A stretch of DNA of 64,000 nt from Gigaspora margarita (lineage: Eukaryota; Glomeromycota; Glomeromycetes; Diversisporales; Gigasporaceae). Position 1 is the first letter of the stretch. Each line of letters starts with the position of its first letter. Below the pieces are notes generated by a model. That model was not told the origin of the DNA, did not search any database, and was given only the letters and a program-made list of their open reading frames with translations. The position numbers were made by a program, and so were the translations under genes. The stretch spans positions 24,787 to 88,786 of the forward strand of contig WTPW01001654.1 of NCBI GenBank assembly GCA_009809945.1, in the 5' to 3' direction. This document shows positions 33,201 to 45,501 of this stretch, in pieces.

Positions 33201-35013
33201 TAAATTCTAATATTACCGCGAACAAATGTACCATACTTATACTTACAAGTCATGCCACAAAATTTTTTGGTAGACTTAATTCAGATAAAACAATCAACCT
33301 CAATGCAAATCACCTGGACCTCATTTACTCAATTGCAATTAGAAACCCTATATATATACCACCACAACCAAACCTTATTATCTCTATACCTCAAATTCCT
33401 TCTATATTTCACCCTAGTACTGCACTAGATACTTTACAACTTATTGCCAATTACAATAGCAATCTAACAGAACTTACATTCTATACTGATGGATCAGTTC
33501 TCAATCTGGAAAATTCCCAATGTTCTATGGGAATAGGCTGGATACAATTAGAAAACCAGACAATTACACACACCTTCCAGGCACAAATTAAATTCTGGCC
33601 ATGTTCCTTCAAAGCTGAGCTAGTAGCAATCCTATCTGCTATTAGCACTGCTCCTAGAAACTGCTCAATCCAAATCTTTACAGACTCTCAATCAGTAATT
33701 TCCAAATATAACAACCTCACAAACAATAAGTCAATATCCCAACCTTTAAATATTCTAAATACTCCTTACGGGTCTATTTGGAACACTCTACTAAACTTTA
33801 TTAAATCTTATAATCTCAATATTACTTTCTATAAAGTTACTGCAAATCAAGACAATGAATTCAACAACAAAGCAGACCAACTAGCACATAGTCACCAAAT
33901 TGCTCCATACCTTCTTTTTTAACTTCAACAATATCTACAATACTCAATTTACACTCTCAATTGACAATCTTCCTATGGAACTTCCTGTTCGTCGCAGTGT
34001 CAGAACAGTATGCTATGCACACATATTCGCACTCTGGACATCACAAAACCGATTTCAACAATAGACAACAATCTCTCAGCATATATGCTGGAATGCAACC
34101 TGGCTTTATATTAACAATAATCAAAAAATCTCAAATTTTGCACACAGCTTTCAGTCCTCAACACTCAAATCATTCAGAATCAAAATACTTATAGATGATC
34201 TCCCCTCCCCTCACATTTTACACAAAAGAAACCCTTCATATTCCAACAAATGTCACTTATGCCAACAAGCAAGTTATGCATTACATTGGATCATATGTCC
34301 AACCTGTGAACCTATACTAAAAATCATAGAAGATTCACTGCACCATGTTCTCAAACCCAACAAAATGAACATTTCACAATCAACTGCTAATGACCTCTAT
34401 ACCCAAATAATGCATCTTGATAGTTTACAAATTCATCACTCTCATAACAAACCCTCATTATTCTCGACCCTAACTGGCCTCATTACACTAGATATTATTT
34501 ACACACTAAGTGAATATACAGCATCACAAAAAACTGCAAGAACACTTACTATTCAACTTTTGCTACATATTAACTAACTCATCTATACAAATATTTGGAT
34601 TCCATACTGCATTGACAGATCTCAAAATCACCAATTACACCTACAACACCCAACTCCTGCTATCTCCCTAAATTCATCAGTCAGTCAACAAATCATACAC
34701 AGGACTATAAATCCACAACACATATTCCTATGCTCAAAATAGAAACTTGGCTTATTAAATGGATCAAATACTCCACACACCCTTCTAATATTTTTACATA
34801 TACACAAATCTAGATGAGCCTTGGCCACTCTGGTAGGTTTAGGCCACAGATAAGTATTGTAGTTTACTTCAGTATATGTCTGAGCTTTTATTCTTAGTAT
34901 TAGATTTAAAAAATGAAAGTTTTTCTAGTATTGTAAAAAGTTTCAATTAAATTCAATAAAGATAAGAGCAAGGTCTCACCTTAAACATTAAAAAAAAAAA
35001 GTATAAATAGATA

Positions 35014-36142
35014 CAACAAAAAAAATTCACGCAAGGAAATCCTTAAAGTTGAAGAGAAAATTCTGATAGAAGAAAAACTAGAAGATGAAAAAACCTTAAG
35101 TGTAGAAGATGGCATAAAAGTAGATCATTTCCTACTGAATAAAAAGAAATTTAGATGACGTTGATGACTCAAGTACTAAAAAGAAAACAGATAACAGAAT
35201 TAGAGTCGCAGAGATGACTTTAAATAAAAGTGAATTGGATGTTTTATCAGAAAAAAATCTAGAAGAAGGGAAAATAAGGATGTACTACTGTATGCAGAGT
35301 GTGGATGTTTAGATTACGGAGTAGAAGATACCAAAGAAATGATTAGTCTTTTCAATAAAAAAGAGAAATTCTTCAGAGACAGAACTGAGAAAAGTAAAGA
35401 ACCATTAGTAGAAGAAACCCTGTTAACAAAAACAAATTTAAAAATAGAAAACAAGGACAAAATGGTATTAGATACTGGTTACAACAACATAAAATTAGAT
35501 TTACAAACTAGATTAATACTATGGAACCTTCTGGCAAGATCAAGATTAGCAAAAATTAGGTGTTGCTTTAGTTATTTTGGTAAAATTACAGCTACAGAAT
35601 GGAGGGATTTCGACAAAACAAAAGCAGTTTTCATCAGTAGACAATTAGGAAGGATAAAAGCGAAAGCGGTTTTTATTCCAAAAAATAGCAATAGAAATCA
35701 AAGAAGTGTTGCTTTCATTTATTTTAAAAGTCGAGAAGATCTAAATATGACAACGAAAAATGTAGTCTGGTATTACAATACTAGGCTGAATTTGAGTGGT
35801 TCAAATCAAAATAACTCACTGGCTATAACAAAATGACAAAGAAGTGCAGAAGAAAACTTTAACTATAAGGGAAGTTTAAATAATGAAAACTGCAGGTCAT
35901 ACAAAAAGAACCCTTTGAATACAACTTTTGGAAGAGTACAAGAAAAAAAAAGAAAAGTCACAGAAAGTATAATAAGCAGACAGACCAGCACATCAAGATC
36001 TCGCAGTAGCACTCGAAAGGCCCTGACGTCTTTAAAAACAGCTCAAAATGTGTTAAACCAAAACAAAGTACTCGACAAATTCCTTAAAAAACTCCAAAAC
36101 ATTGAAGAAAGACAGAGAACTTATGTTCCCTATCGCTCCTAA
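35014..36142 (+). pseudogene. LINE-B ORF1 (decayed), RRM-like core
   Basis: The frame runs on from before the LINE-A insertion (ILKVEEKILIEEKLEDEK), shifts near 35150 and continues 35339-36142 with one TGA at 35834 and a natural TAA after RTYVPYRS. The segment AKIRCCFSYFGKITATEWRD to RSVAFIYFKSREDL (about 35550-35750) has the beta-alpha-beta spacing and aromatic pattern of an RNA-recognition fold; this is a pattern judgement. The C-terminus is Ser/Arg/Lys-rich (TSTSRSRSSTRK) and ends in a short coiled-coil-like stretch, fitting RNA binding and multimerisation. Confidence 0.6.
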
Positions 36143-38923
36143 TATTTGCCAAGGGTGAATTAATAGACACAAGCAAGCCTACGGGCTTGCACCCACATGT
36201 GGCATCCTTAGTTAATAATGCTAAAACAAAAAATGCTAGTCAATTAATAAACCCTCAAGTAGCTAATGATCATTTTTTCAAAGTAGGATGTCACAATATT
36301 AATGGGCTTAAGAGTAATCCTTTTAAAAGTGTTTTAATTTCGGAATGGGCAATAGAAGAGGATATAGATATTATAGGTATCATAGAAACAAATATTACCA
36401 ACAAGAAAGGGGCTTTTTTAGATTTTAATAAGGACAATTTAGTTGGTTTTTGGTTGAATACGGAGAAAGAAAAGAAAAAAGGTTCAGGTGTTGGACTTTT
36501 GGTTAATAAAAAGTGGAAAAGACATTTGGGTCAAATTAAATAGGAATCACTATTTTATTTAGAAGTGACCTTTCTCTTTAAGCAATTAGAGTTAATAATT
36601 ATATTGGTCTATTTACTATCAAATAATAAAAAATTGCAAAATTAGTTTAACAAAAAATTGTCATGAAAGTGGCCCAAGGTTCTCAAAGGGATCTATATAT
36701 TATTATAGGTGATTTCAATCATGTTCTGGACCAAATTCTCGATAAAAAAGTTCCAAGTTCCCAGCACAAAAAACTTCCATTATATAAATGGCTAAACAAG
36801 CAAGACTTTATAGATTCATATCATGGACTCAATTCAGATAGCAGGGAATACACATGGGCAAACTGGGATCAGTGTTTGAGAATAGATCAAATCTGAATAT
36901 CGAGAGAGCTTGGTTTAGGACTAATAGAGGCTAAAATAAAGGATATAAGTACATGGACAAACAGTGATCATAATGCAGTTATAACAAAAATTTACCTTGG
37001 GCATCTAATTGAGAAAAAGAGTTTGTCCACAATAAAGCAATATGAACAGAAGAGAACAATTTACCTGTATAATAAAGTGAGTGAAAAAGATTGAGAAAAT
37101 TATGCTACATTGCTCCAAAGACTACTAGAAGAAAATCAGGACCTCAATAATTTAGAGGGAGCAGAAATGAACAATAATACAGGTAAAGAAGAATTAGACC
37201 ATCTTTGGGACATCATTCACAATGCAATAATAAAGCAGCCAATTAAACATGATCAAAGAAGAAAATCTTGAACACGGGTTGTAATAGGAAAAGATCCAGA
37301 GTTAGAACAGAGCTAGAGAAAAGCATCCTGGTTTTGGGCAAAATCATTAGAAGTATCCGTAACAGCAAAGTGTCTCAGCTAAAGAGTAATATAGTAGTTT
37401 CTGCAAATAACAATATATTGCATGTAAATAAAAAGCTAGACCTAGAGATAGGATTATTACAGCCACAAAATTTGGATGAGGGAGAACAGGATCTGCATAG
37501 CTGGAAAAAAATTCTAGAGAAAAAGTGCTTAGCTGTAAATACTATTAGCAGAAACAAGGAAATCCAGGAAAAAGTCAAGAAGTGTTATGAAATGATAGTC
37601 AATAACCAAGGCCAGATATTAACGAGTCTTCTAAATAAACTATATACAAAATCATAATCAACAAGCTAGTTTTAGAAAAACAAGATCATAGTCAAATGCC
37701 TATTACAAAACCTGAAGAAGTTATGTCTCTAATAGAAAAGCATTTTCAGAATCAGTACCAAAAGAGAAATGCAAGACCAAATCTTTTGACCCAAAAGTGA
37801 GCAGAAATTTATAAACCTGCTAGCTATGTCCAAGAGAATTTATATGATAATCTTTTGAAAAAAATCTCTTAGGAAGAATAGAAACAGATATTAAGTAGTC
37901 TGAGTTTGAAATCAGCACCAGGCATTTCAGAAATAAGTTACATTCTAATCAAAAATGCAGGTAGCAAAATGCATGCTATTTTTAAAAACTTTGCCTCAGC
38001 ATGTATATGAACCGGTTTAGTCCCAAATAAGTGAAAAGTGGCTCAGCAGTATGCGATCCCCAAAAATGAAGATTGGGGTTATAACCTCAATAATATAAGA
38101 CCTATCGCACTTTTAGAAACGTTTAGAAAGTGTGTCACAAAAATCTTCACATCATACCTGTTCAAGATCTTTAAAGAAAACATGGTACTTAAAGGATACA
38201 ATTTTGCAGGACTTCCGGTTGCTCAACAGAGGCTCCTATACGCATCTTAAACTCAATAATAGAAGAAGCAGTGGAAAAGAAGAAGGAGTTGTGGATACTT
38301 TTGCAAGACATGCAAAAAGCTTTTGACTCAGTTTTACTAGTAATACTAGAAAGAGCTCTTGTACGTCTAAAGCTATCAGCCACTTCGATTAATTTTGTTC
38401 TAGACCTATTTGGGGGCGTCAAATAAAGATTATCACAGCTCTAGGACTCAGTACTGGCTTTAGAGCTATAGACGGAATAGACCAACGAAAAGTAATATCA
38501 CCCCTGGTTTGGAGAATTTTTTACGACCCGCTTCTTTTTTATATGCAAAATGAAACTAAGCTGGGCCATAATTTGAGCTCAGAGAAGTATAAAGCATACC
38601 CCAACAGTTACTCAACTCGATGTGTAGCGATCGCATATGCGGATGATACAACATGGGTAACTAGTAATAAACAACAACTAGAGGCGATAATAATCCTCAA
38701 AAGTCTAAGCTGGTAGTCCTTAACTCAAGAGAGGAGAAGTCAATTTTATTATCTCAAAACAAAATTATAGCAAAAGGGAAAAATACTTTAGTATAGTTTT
38801 TGGGTGTATAGCTAAACTAGACAAGGAATGAGAAGTACATCAAAGCAAAAGCAAAGTAGATCATGCAACAATTCTGCGAAATACTTTATCACAAAAAACT
38901 ATCAATTAGCCAACTTTTATATA

Positions 38924-39096
38924 CAGTCAGACCTCTCTAAATGCAAGTTGTTGGGCAAACTTTTGATAGCTTGCATTTAGAGAACAATAAGAAAAATTGC
39001 ATTTATAGAGGTTAGAAATATATTTGGACCAGAATTTAAGGTTGCATTTAGAGAGGTGTTGCATTTAGAAGGGTTGCATTTAGAGAGGTCTGACTG
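38924..39096. mobile_element. 173-bp mariner/pogo-type MITE in LINE-B
   Basis: Perfect ends CAGTCAGACCTCTCTAAATG and CATTTAGAGAGGTCTGACTG with TA on each side (38922-38923, 39097-39098). CAGT ends and TA duplication are typical of the Tc1/mariner-pogo group. Removal restores LLYINNMCILPKLSYI in LINE-B. GTTGCATTTAGAGAGG is also repeated inside. Confidence 0.9.
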
Positions 39097-41338
39097 TATC
39101 AATAATATGTGTATTCTTCCCAAGCTAAGCTATATTTACAAATAGTTAACCTCTTATGAAGGGCTTTAAATGCAATTTATCAACCCTTCATAAGACTAGT
39201 GAAGAACAAAATGGAGTTAGCATGTACAACAAGTAATTACCTAGTTACGCACAAAAATCTAGGCAACTGCAAGAAACTTAGCGACTAAGTTTTTACAAGG
39301 CAAATAACAAGTCTTATCTATAGGCTAAACAGCACGGGCATCGAAGCAAATTTTGCAAAGAAACATATAACGCAAGGCTAGTTTTTAGCAGCAACTAGTA
39401 AAAGATCTATTAATGAGCCGGATATAGTAATTTTAGGAAAATTGTGAAAAAGCAATCTAGATTGTTCAATTTTTATTAAAGCAAGAAAAAGGAATCTAGA
39501 AATAGCACTCATAGAAGACATTATTACTCCAGAAAGACATTTGCTGACAATTAGGAGCTTTCTGTTATCTGAGTGCTTCTATCAATCATACAAGCATGTA
39601 AACAAGCTTAATTTAACATATATGGGACAATTAATTAATTTGGAAAGTAAGGTTCTGATCACATGGCAACAGTTAAAAAAAGTCTTAGGCCTTCCTATTC
39701 AAGGAAAGAAAGCTCATTGGTTTGCTGAAATAGAAAAGAAGGTAACCAGAAACCCAACCACAAGAGAAGTTGTAGCAAGTCTTAATTTACCAAATCCTAA
39801 TACACTAGTATTGGAACTTGGAACAGGCTTTATCTCTGAGGATCAAAGAGTGAAAGATTGGGTTGTGTTTAAATCAAACCAAAGCAATCAGAATTTTGGT
39901 CGAATAACTCAGAAAAAGAAAAAAGATCTAATAGTTGAGTATTGGTTTTATAATCCACTTCAAGATATAACTAATATCTGTATCTCCAAATATAAAGGTT
40001 GCCAAATAGATGTGGAAAAAGAAAAAGATGCATGTGCAAGACAAATCAAAAAGGAAGATATCATAGGAGTTCTCCCTAGACCCTATAGGGAAAATGAAAA
40101 ACGGAAATTTTTGATAACCTCAGATATGGTTCCTGGTATAAGAAAAAGGAAAAAATTAAATAACATGGAGTTAGAAGAACAAGTTTTTAGTAGTATTAAA
40201 ATTGTAAATAGATTAAAATAGAGTTAATCTTAAAAGAAAAGCTAGAGAGTGAAACAGAATTTCTTTTAGTAAATAGTCTTAGAAAAAATTTAGATAGAGA
40301 CTACAGTAGTTTTATTTTTTATACAGATAGTTCTTTGGCAGAAAATATGAGTATTAATGGTTCTCAATGTATGATAAGTGCAGGTTGGGTCCAACTAAGT
40401 AATACAGGGAGTGAAATTTTGGATACAATATCAATTAGAGTATCGCAATGGCCATCATTAACAAAGACAGAGCTAGTAGCAATATGGACTATGCTCTTAA
40501 CAATTCCAATCTCGTCAGAAGCTAAAGTATATACAGACAGCGAGGCAGCGATCTGTGCAATCGAAGTAGGATTTTCTCTCGAATCAACAAGCAAGGCACA
40601 AAAGAGGCCCAACTTTCTTTTGGTGAAAAAAATCATAGATTTGATTAAAACAAAAGACATTACCCTAGAACTTAATAAGGTCAAGGGTTATAATAATAAC
40701 AAGTGGAATGACTTTGCGGATAAACTTGCAAAAAAAGACTGTATGGCATCAGAGAAAATCCAAGTAAACATAGGAGAAAATTTAAGATTTCAAAGTGTCA
40801 GGTATTAGAAAAATTGGCTGGTGGAAGCACCTCCTCGAGCTTTTATAAAAACACTGATCAATATGTACATAGATGCTGAATGGTAACAATCACAAATAGC
40901 GTTTAGTATAGTTCAAGAAGACAAATACAATAACAAAAGCTGGTTTTTCTTCTGGAAGAAGCTTAAAGAGATAACTGGAATACAAGGCACAACACTTAGG
41001 AAAAGTAAGAAAGCATGTTTTATTATTAAGTGTCTGTCAGAAAATCTTTTCCTACTTGTCTTGTTAAATAAAAGAAGACCAGATCTCTATGAGGTTCCAA
41101 ATTGTCTAGCTTGTAATGCAAATATAAAGGTGGTGCACAAACATTTAGCGAATTGTGTGAGTTATGAAACTTCATGGTAGAGTATCCAATCAGTAACTAC
41201 TGAGGTCACCTGGAACAATTTGACAAAAAATGTTCAGAAGAGACTATCCAAACAGAAATTAGCGCAACTAGTTTTTGAAAAAGAACATGAGAAAATTGTC
41301 AGTGCACGAATAGGCCTAATCAAGGGTTTGTTCTATTA

Positions 41339-42242
41339 GGGGGCTTCCAGAAATTATGTAATTTTTTGGTGGGTGGGTGGGGTCCCGATAATATCAAGTT
41401 ATAATTATAATTCTAGTCAAAATTTTATAATTCTGACCAAAAGTATAAAATTATAAAATTATTAATAACTATTGATCTACTGGACCAATTTATATGGTTT
41501 AACTACCAAAATGTTCATCTCACTGAGACGATTCTAACAAGCCCAAAATTGTTAAAATCTAATCACAGGGTCCCAAGATCGTCCAACTTTTGTGTAATTT
41601 TAATAGTAATTTTTTAGAATCACTAAGTAAATNTCTTTATTATTGAATAACTTTTGATCCACTAGCCCATTTTAAATGATTTAACTACCAAAATGTTCGT
41701 CTCAGTGAAACGATTCTAACAAGCCCAAAATCGCTAAATTCTAATCACAGGATTCCAAGATCAATAAAGATTTGTATTGTTAAACAAACAATAAAATCTT
41801 TATCGATCTTAGAATCCTGTAATTAGAATTCAGCGATTTTAGGCTTGTTAGAATCGTCTCACTGAGATGAACATTTTGGTAGTTAAATCATCCAAAACGG
41901 GCCAGTGGATCAAAAGTTATTCAATATTAAAGATATTTACTTATTGATTCTAAAATCACTATTAAAATTACACAAAAGTTGAACGATCTTGGGACCCTGT
42001 AATTAGATTTTAACAATTTGGGCTTGCTAGAATTGTCCCAGTGAGATGAACTTTTTGGTAGTTAAATCATCTAAATTGGTCCAGTAGAGCAATAGTTATT
42101 ATCAATTTCATAAATTGAACATATAAATAAATTATAAAAAATATAAAATTTGATTGGCTAATAGAGTATCAGGTGTGGGTGGGTGAGATAAAATTTTGAA
42201 ATTTATTAGTAACAAAAATATTATGTAATTTCTGGAAGCCCC
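41339..42242. mobile_element. 904-bp palindromic element with TTA duplication (PIF/Harbinger type)
   Basis: Ends GGGGGCTTCCAGAAATTATG and, on the other strand, GGGGCTTCCAGAAATTACAT. TTA flanks both sides (41336-41338, 42243-42245). The body is a near-perfect palindrome centred near 41790, each arm holding two units of CTACCAAAATGTTCRTCTCA plus CTAACAAGCCCAAAAT. Removing the element and one TTA gives GLFYYKVQKRIQ in the LINE-B frame, which proves the borders. No protein is encoded. Confidence 0.9.
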
Positions 42243-42802
42243 TTACAAAGTCCAAAAGAGAATTCAAAGGCATTTTCAGACCAATAAACTAACAAATCAA
42301 ATTATTGAAGATATTTTAAATATAGTTTGGAATGGTTTCTTTGAAATAATCTGGAAAGATCATTGTCAGATAGTGAATGAATGGGAAGAAGAAATGGGAA
42401 TTGCACGTAAAGACAAATGGAAAAAGAAGATTACTAGTAAAATAGAGAAAAAGAAGTTTAAAGGAAAGAAGTCAATGGAAGGTCCACAGGGAAGTAATGA
42501 AATGCAAAGGAGAAGTTTTTGGAGAAACATAAAGAGATAGAAATATTGGTGGAAGAAGGGATGTTAGGCTTCATTGAGAGGAACAAAAAGCCCTTTTGGT
42601 ATGGTCACTGACAGTTTACTATCGAAACCTGTTTCATTAAGAAAACAGTATGACAAGGTACACTTAGGTCCTTTTTAGAAAACTGAGTGGTGTTAGGCTT
42701 ATAAGAGTTAGAACTGAGTATTTTGTAAAAATTTTATTTAGCATAGTATTCCTCTGTTCACTCACAAGTTTCTAGTGGACTCGTCAAAGAATAAAAAAAA
42801 AA

Positions 42803-43559
42803 TTCCAGTTTAAATCAATAGAATATACTTTAAGACTTAGAAATGATATGCTGTTTAATACTGTTCATATGTCTGAAATGAATGCTACTTTTCTGAAAAT
42901 TTTATTTATTATTATTTTAACTTCATATTGCTTGTATTGAAATAGATTCATTATACAATTTTTTATAATATTTCTACTAAAAAATTGGTATTGTGGATCA
43001 AATTTTGAAATTATTCTTCTTTTTAAATAATGTTAAATAGCTACAAATTACAAATTATCTACTTCACAACCAAATCATTTTACTCTTGTTATTCAATTTT
43101 GAATGTGGGTGTGGATTTAATAGCTTTTTTCTTGTTTTAATACTATTATATTGTGTATATTTAAATGTCACACTAATGCTAAAATTGATATTAATATTGA
43201 AAACTCCATTCATATATTTTACAAATAGGTATACCAAGTTTACTTCTGTTTTCAATTGAAGTACAGCCATACAGATAAATTAAAAATTTTAGATAAACTG
43301 ACTCATGAAATGTGATTTGCATTTCTTGTTTACTTTGATTAAGCAATGCATAATTATCATTACTAGCTTTATATTCATCATCAGAGAGATCTTGATCAAT
43401 ATCTCTATATTGATCAATACTTATTTTCAAGATTATAATCAAAGATCAGAAATAGTTAGAATAATAATTATAATTTAATAATGCAAAAATAAAGATAATA
43501 TTAAAAAAGTTATGATTTGCTAATTAATATAAGCAGGAATCTTTTGATAAAATATAAAA
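42803..43559. other. AT-rich stretch, no gene seen
   Basis: Short open frames here lack coding features and no repeat was recognised. Confidence 0.4.
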
Positions 43560-43561
43560 TA

Positions 43562-44765
43562 CAGTCATACTTCTATATAGTCTCTCTCTATATAGTCACA
43601 AATTCCATAATAACTTTTGTAAATTTACCAACCTTTTTTACTATAATTTTTATCTCTATATAAACATATTTGCATTATAATCACTATTACAATTTTTATT
43701 TACTACCTATATAAAACTACCTCTACATAATTACATTATTATTATAAATATTTTGAATTAGTTATTTTATTATTATAAATATTTTTATGTTATTTTATTA
43801 TTTTTTAACAAATAAAATTTTTAAATTTTGTTTTTTTTTAAATAATCAATTATAATTGCTATATATAAAAGTTAAAATTATACTAACTAAATTGATAATA
43901 ATGCTCTAAGTAACATTTGTTCAGGAGACAAAATTACATGTGTTGAAATTTTGAGATAATTTGTATAACACTTTATTATTACACTTTTACAAGTTATGCT
44001 TAGACAAAAAAAACTAAAAAAATTAAAAACTTTTGAATTTAACATTAAATTATAAAAGTGTATTAATAAAATTTTATCCAAATTATTTCAAACTTTCAAA
44101 ATATATGTAATTTTGTATTCTGAATAACTTTACTTAGATCATTACTATCAATTTACCTAATATAATTTTGACTTTTATATGTAGCTACTATATGATTATT
44201 TAAAAAATGAATTTTTTAATTTTTTTTAAATAATCATATATCGTAGCTACATATAAAAGTCAAAATCATATTAAGTAAGTCAATAATAATTATCTAAGTA
44301 AAGTTCTTCGGAATAGAAAATTACATATATTCTGAAATTTTTAAGTAATTTAGATAAAATTTATTAATGCATTTTTATAATTTTGGAGAAGTTCAAAAAT
44401 TTTTAATTTTTTAATTTTTTCCGCCAAAGTGTAACTTGTAAAAGTGTAATAATAAAATGTTATTCAAATTATTTCAAAATTTCAACATATATATAACTTA
44501 GTCTCCTAAACAATGTTATTTGGAGCATTATTATCAATTTACTTAGTACAATTTTAACTTTTATATGTAGCAATTTTAATAGATTATTTAAAAAAACAAA
44601 TTTTAAAAATTTTATTTATAACTTCTATATAATCACATTTTTTTTATATATAATTTATTATAATTGTGATTATATAGAATTCCCTCTATATCTATATTAG
44701 TCACATCTCTATATAATCACCACTTTTTGTATCCTGAAGATGTGACTATAATAGAGGTTTGACTG
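43562..44765. mobile_element. 1.2-kb mariner/pogo-type foldback element with TA flanks
   Basis: Ends CAGTCATACTTCTATATAGTC and its near reverse complement GACTATAATAGAGGTTTGACTG, with TA at 43560-43561 and 44766-44767. The interior is a palindrome centred near 44215 (ACTTTTATATGTAGCTAC both ways), with a further repeated unit per arm. No transposase. Confidence 0.85.
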
Positions 44766-44767
44766 TA

Positions 44768-45179
44768 ATAAAATAAATATAAGTAATTATATATAAATAT
44801 GATTTATTAGTTTGAATTTTTATTTATTGTAAATTTGAATTCAGATTAATAGGTCTTTTATATATTTAACACATATTTACTTTTATTTCAGAGCAACTTA
44901 TTTCTACTAATTCACCTTATATTAGTATCCAAGTTTATATCTAATTACAATATACCCTTTCAAGAACCATCATGCTTAAAATAACTCTATATATGTATAA
45001 TAAAATACTACTCTATATTATATAAAATTTAAAATAAGAATAAAGGCTAAAATATAAACAAATAACTATATATAGAATTCATAATGAAAGATAGACAAAA
45101 CAAGTAATAAATAATACACAATCAAGAAATAAATAATATACAGCTATAATAAATAATATAAAAACAAATAATGGATAGT
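44768..45179. other. AT-rich stretch, no gene seen
   Basis: Contains AATAAATAATA microsatellite words only. Confidence 0.4.
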
Positions 45180-45188
45180 ATAATTTAA

Positions 45189-45492
45189 GGGTTCGTATTA
45201 TTTTGACAACAATCACTTCATTGATATAACATTTCACTGACAAATATTTTCCAACAAGTTCATTTTACCAACTGTTTGTTTCACCAAAGCTAATTTCACT
45301 AACAAGTTTTTTTAAAAAGCACACTAACTTTAATCCTAATTTTACCCTGATCCTAATGACAATGACCAGAATTACTTTGTTAGTAAAATGAGCTTTGGTG
45401 AAATAAACTGTCAGTAAAATAAGCTTGTCAGTGAATAATTGTCAATGATATGTTATGTTGATGAAGTGATTGTTAGCAAATAATTGCTACCC
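45189..45492 (+). mobile_element. MULE-type MITE, family M copy 3, perfect 9-bp duplication
   Basis: Ends GGGTTCGTATTATTTTGACA and (other strand) GGGTAGCAATTATTTGCTAA. ATAATTTAA flanks both sides (45180-45188, 45493-45501). The interior aligns with copies 1, 2 and 4 (CCAGAATTACTTTGTTAGTA). Confidence 0.9.
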
Positions 45493-45501
45493 ATAATTTA
45501 A

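Larger units (their letters stand above)
27728..34852 (+). pseudogene. LINE-A ORF2: endonuclease, reverse transcriptase, RNase H, zinc knuckle (decayed)
   Basis: One frame runs from just after ORF1 (only a TTG start is visible at 27728, 3 bp after the ORF1 stop, so reinitiation is possible). Endonuclease motifs: HNVRGFN and GITETK (28580-28690), IIGDFN (28991), SRIDYIW and LSDH (30222-30316), split by a retrocopy. Reverse transcriptase: LPNGKACGPTGI, RPISL, motif A DMSKVYDSV (31601), motif B as GIDQCETITLLLW (31768; usual GIDQGETISPLLW is damaged), motif C YMDDT (31940). RNase H: FYTDGS (33482), KAELVAIL, IFTDSQS, NNKADQLA (33868), so all acidic residues remain. A +1 slip in a T-run near 33920 leads to CHLCQQ...HWIIC (34250-34300), a CCHC knuckle. 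Stops at 28736, 30860, 31598, 32891 and others are TAG/TGA where Trp or Gln is expected. Confidence 0.85.
24357..35000 (+). mobile_element. LINE-A: full-length non-LTR retrotransposon with target duplication and poly-A
   Basis: GTATAAATAGATA occurs at 24344-24356 and again at 35001-35013, immediately after an 11-A tail (34990-35000) with AATAAA at 34955-34960. Between them lie an 850-bp 5' leader, ORF1 (25211-27725) and ORF2 (27728 to about 34850; endonuclease, reverse transcriptase, RNase H, zinc knuckle). The element is complete end to end but dead: at least twelve nonsense codons, three frameshifts and a 1,075-bp retrocopy at 29141-30215. Without the retrocopy it measures about 9.56 kb. 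Confidence 0.9.
36187..42540 (+). pseudogene. LINE-B ORF2: endonuclease, reverse transcriptase, RNase H, zinc knuckle (decayed)
   Basis: Endonuclease: CHNINGLKSN and IIETN (36280-36390), IIGDFN (36705), EYTWANW, TNSDHNAV (36960). Reverse transcriptase: SLKSAPGISEISY (37905), IRPIALLETFRK (38095), motif A LQDMQKAFDSV (38303), motif B GIDQRKVISPLVW (38475), motif C AYADDTTW (38634). The priming-region segment INNMCILPKLSYI is split by a MITE. RNase H: FYTDSS (40318), KTELVAIW, VYTDSEAAI, NDFADKLAKK (40710). CCHC knuckle NCLACN...HKHLANC (41103). Then a Trp/Lys-rich end rejoined across the palindromic element. Multiple stops and frameshifts; not functional. The sequence differs enough from LINE-A that the two are separate families. 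Confidence 0.8.
23930..42802 (+). mobile_element. LINE-B: decayed non-LTR retrotransposon split by LINE-A and two DNA elements
   Basis: Coding segments in order: ORF1 (from before 24343, then 35014-36142), endonuclease (36187-37010), reverse transcriptase (about 37900-39300), a linker (39541-40221), RNase H (40320-40808), a CCHC knuckle (about 41105-41160) and a C-terminal Trp-rich segment (42246-42540). A poly-A run at 42793-42802 marks the 3' end. LINE-A (24357-35000) interrupts ORF1: the frame before 24356 continues directly after its right-hand target copy (IDTTKKNSRKEILK). A mariner-type MITE (38924) and a palindromic element (41339) also interrupt it in frame-restorable fashion. The 5' border is a guess based on where coding character begins; no target duplication was found. 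Confidence 0.75.

Noticed and set aside
233..35000. TGA read as Trp (altered genetic code, e.g. from a mycoplasma-like endosymbiont)
   Set aside because: TGG is used for Trp in the same frames, TAG and TAA stops occur at the same kind of sites, and LINEs and spliced introns mark the DNA as nuclear. Mutational decay explains all stops.
38189..38422. Minus-strand frame over the LINE-B reverse transcriptase
   Set aside because: The plus strand carries the motif A and motif B region here; the minus frame is a shadow.
43064..44081. Short minus-strand frames near 43.1-44.1 kb
   Set aside because: No domain, no splice context, AT-biased composition; the last one lies in the arm of a foldback element.
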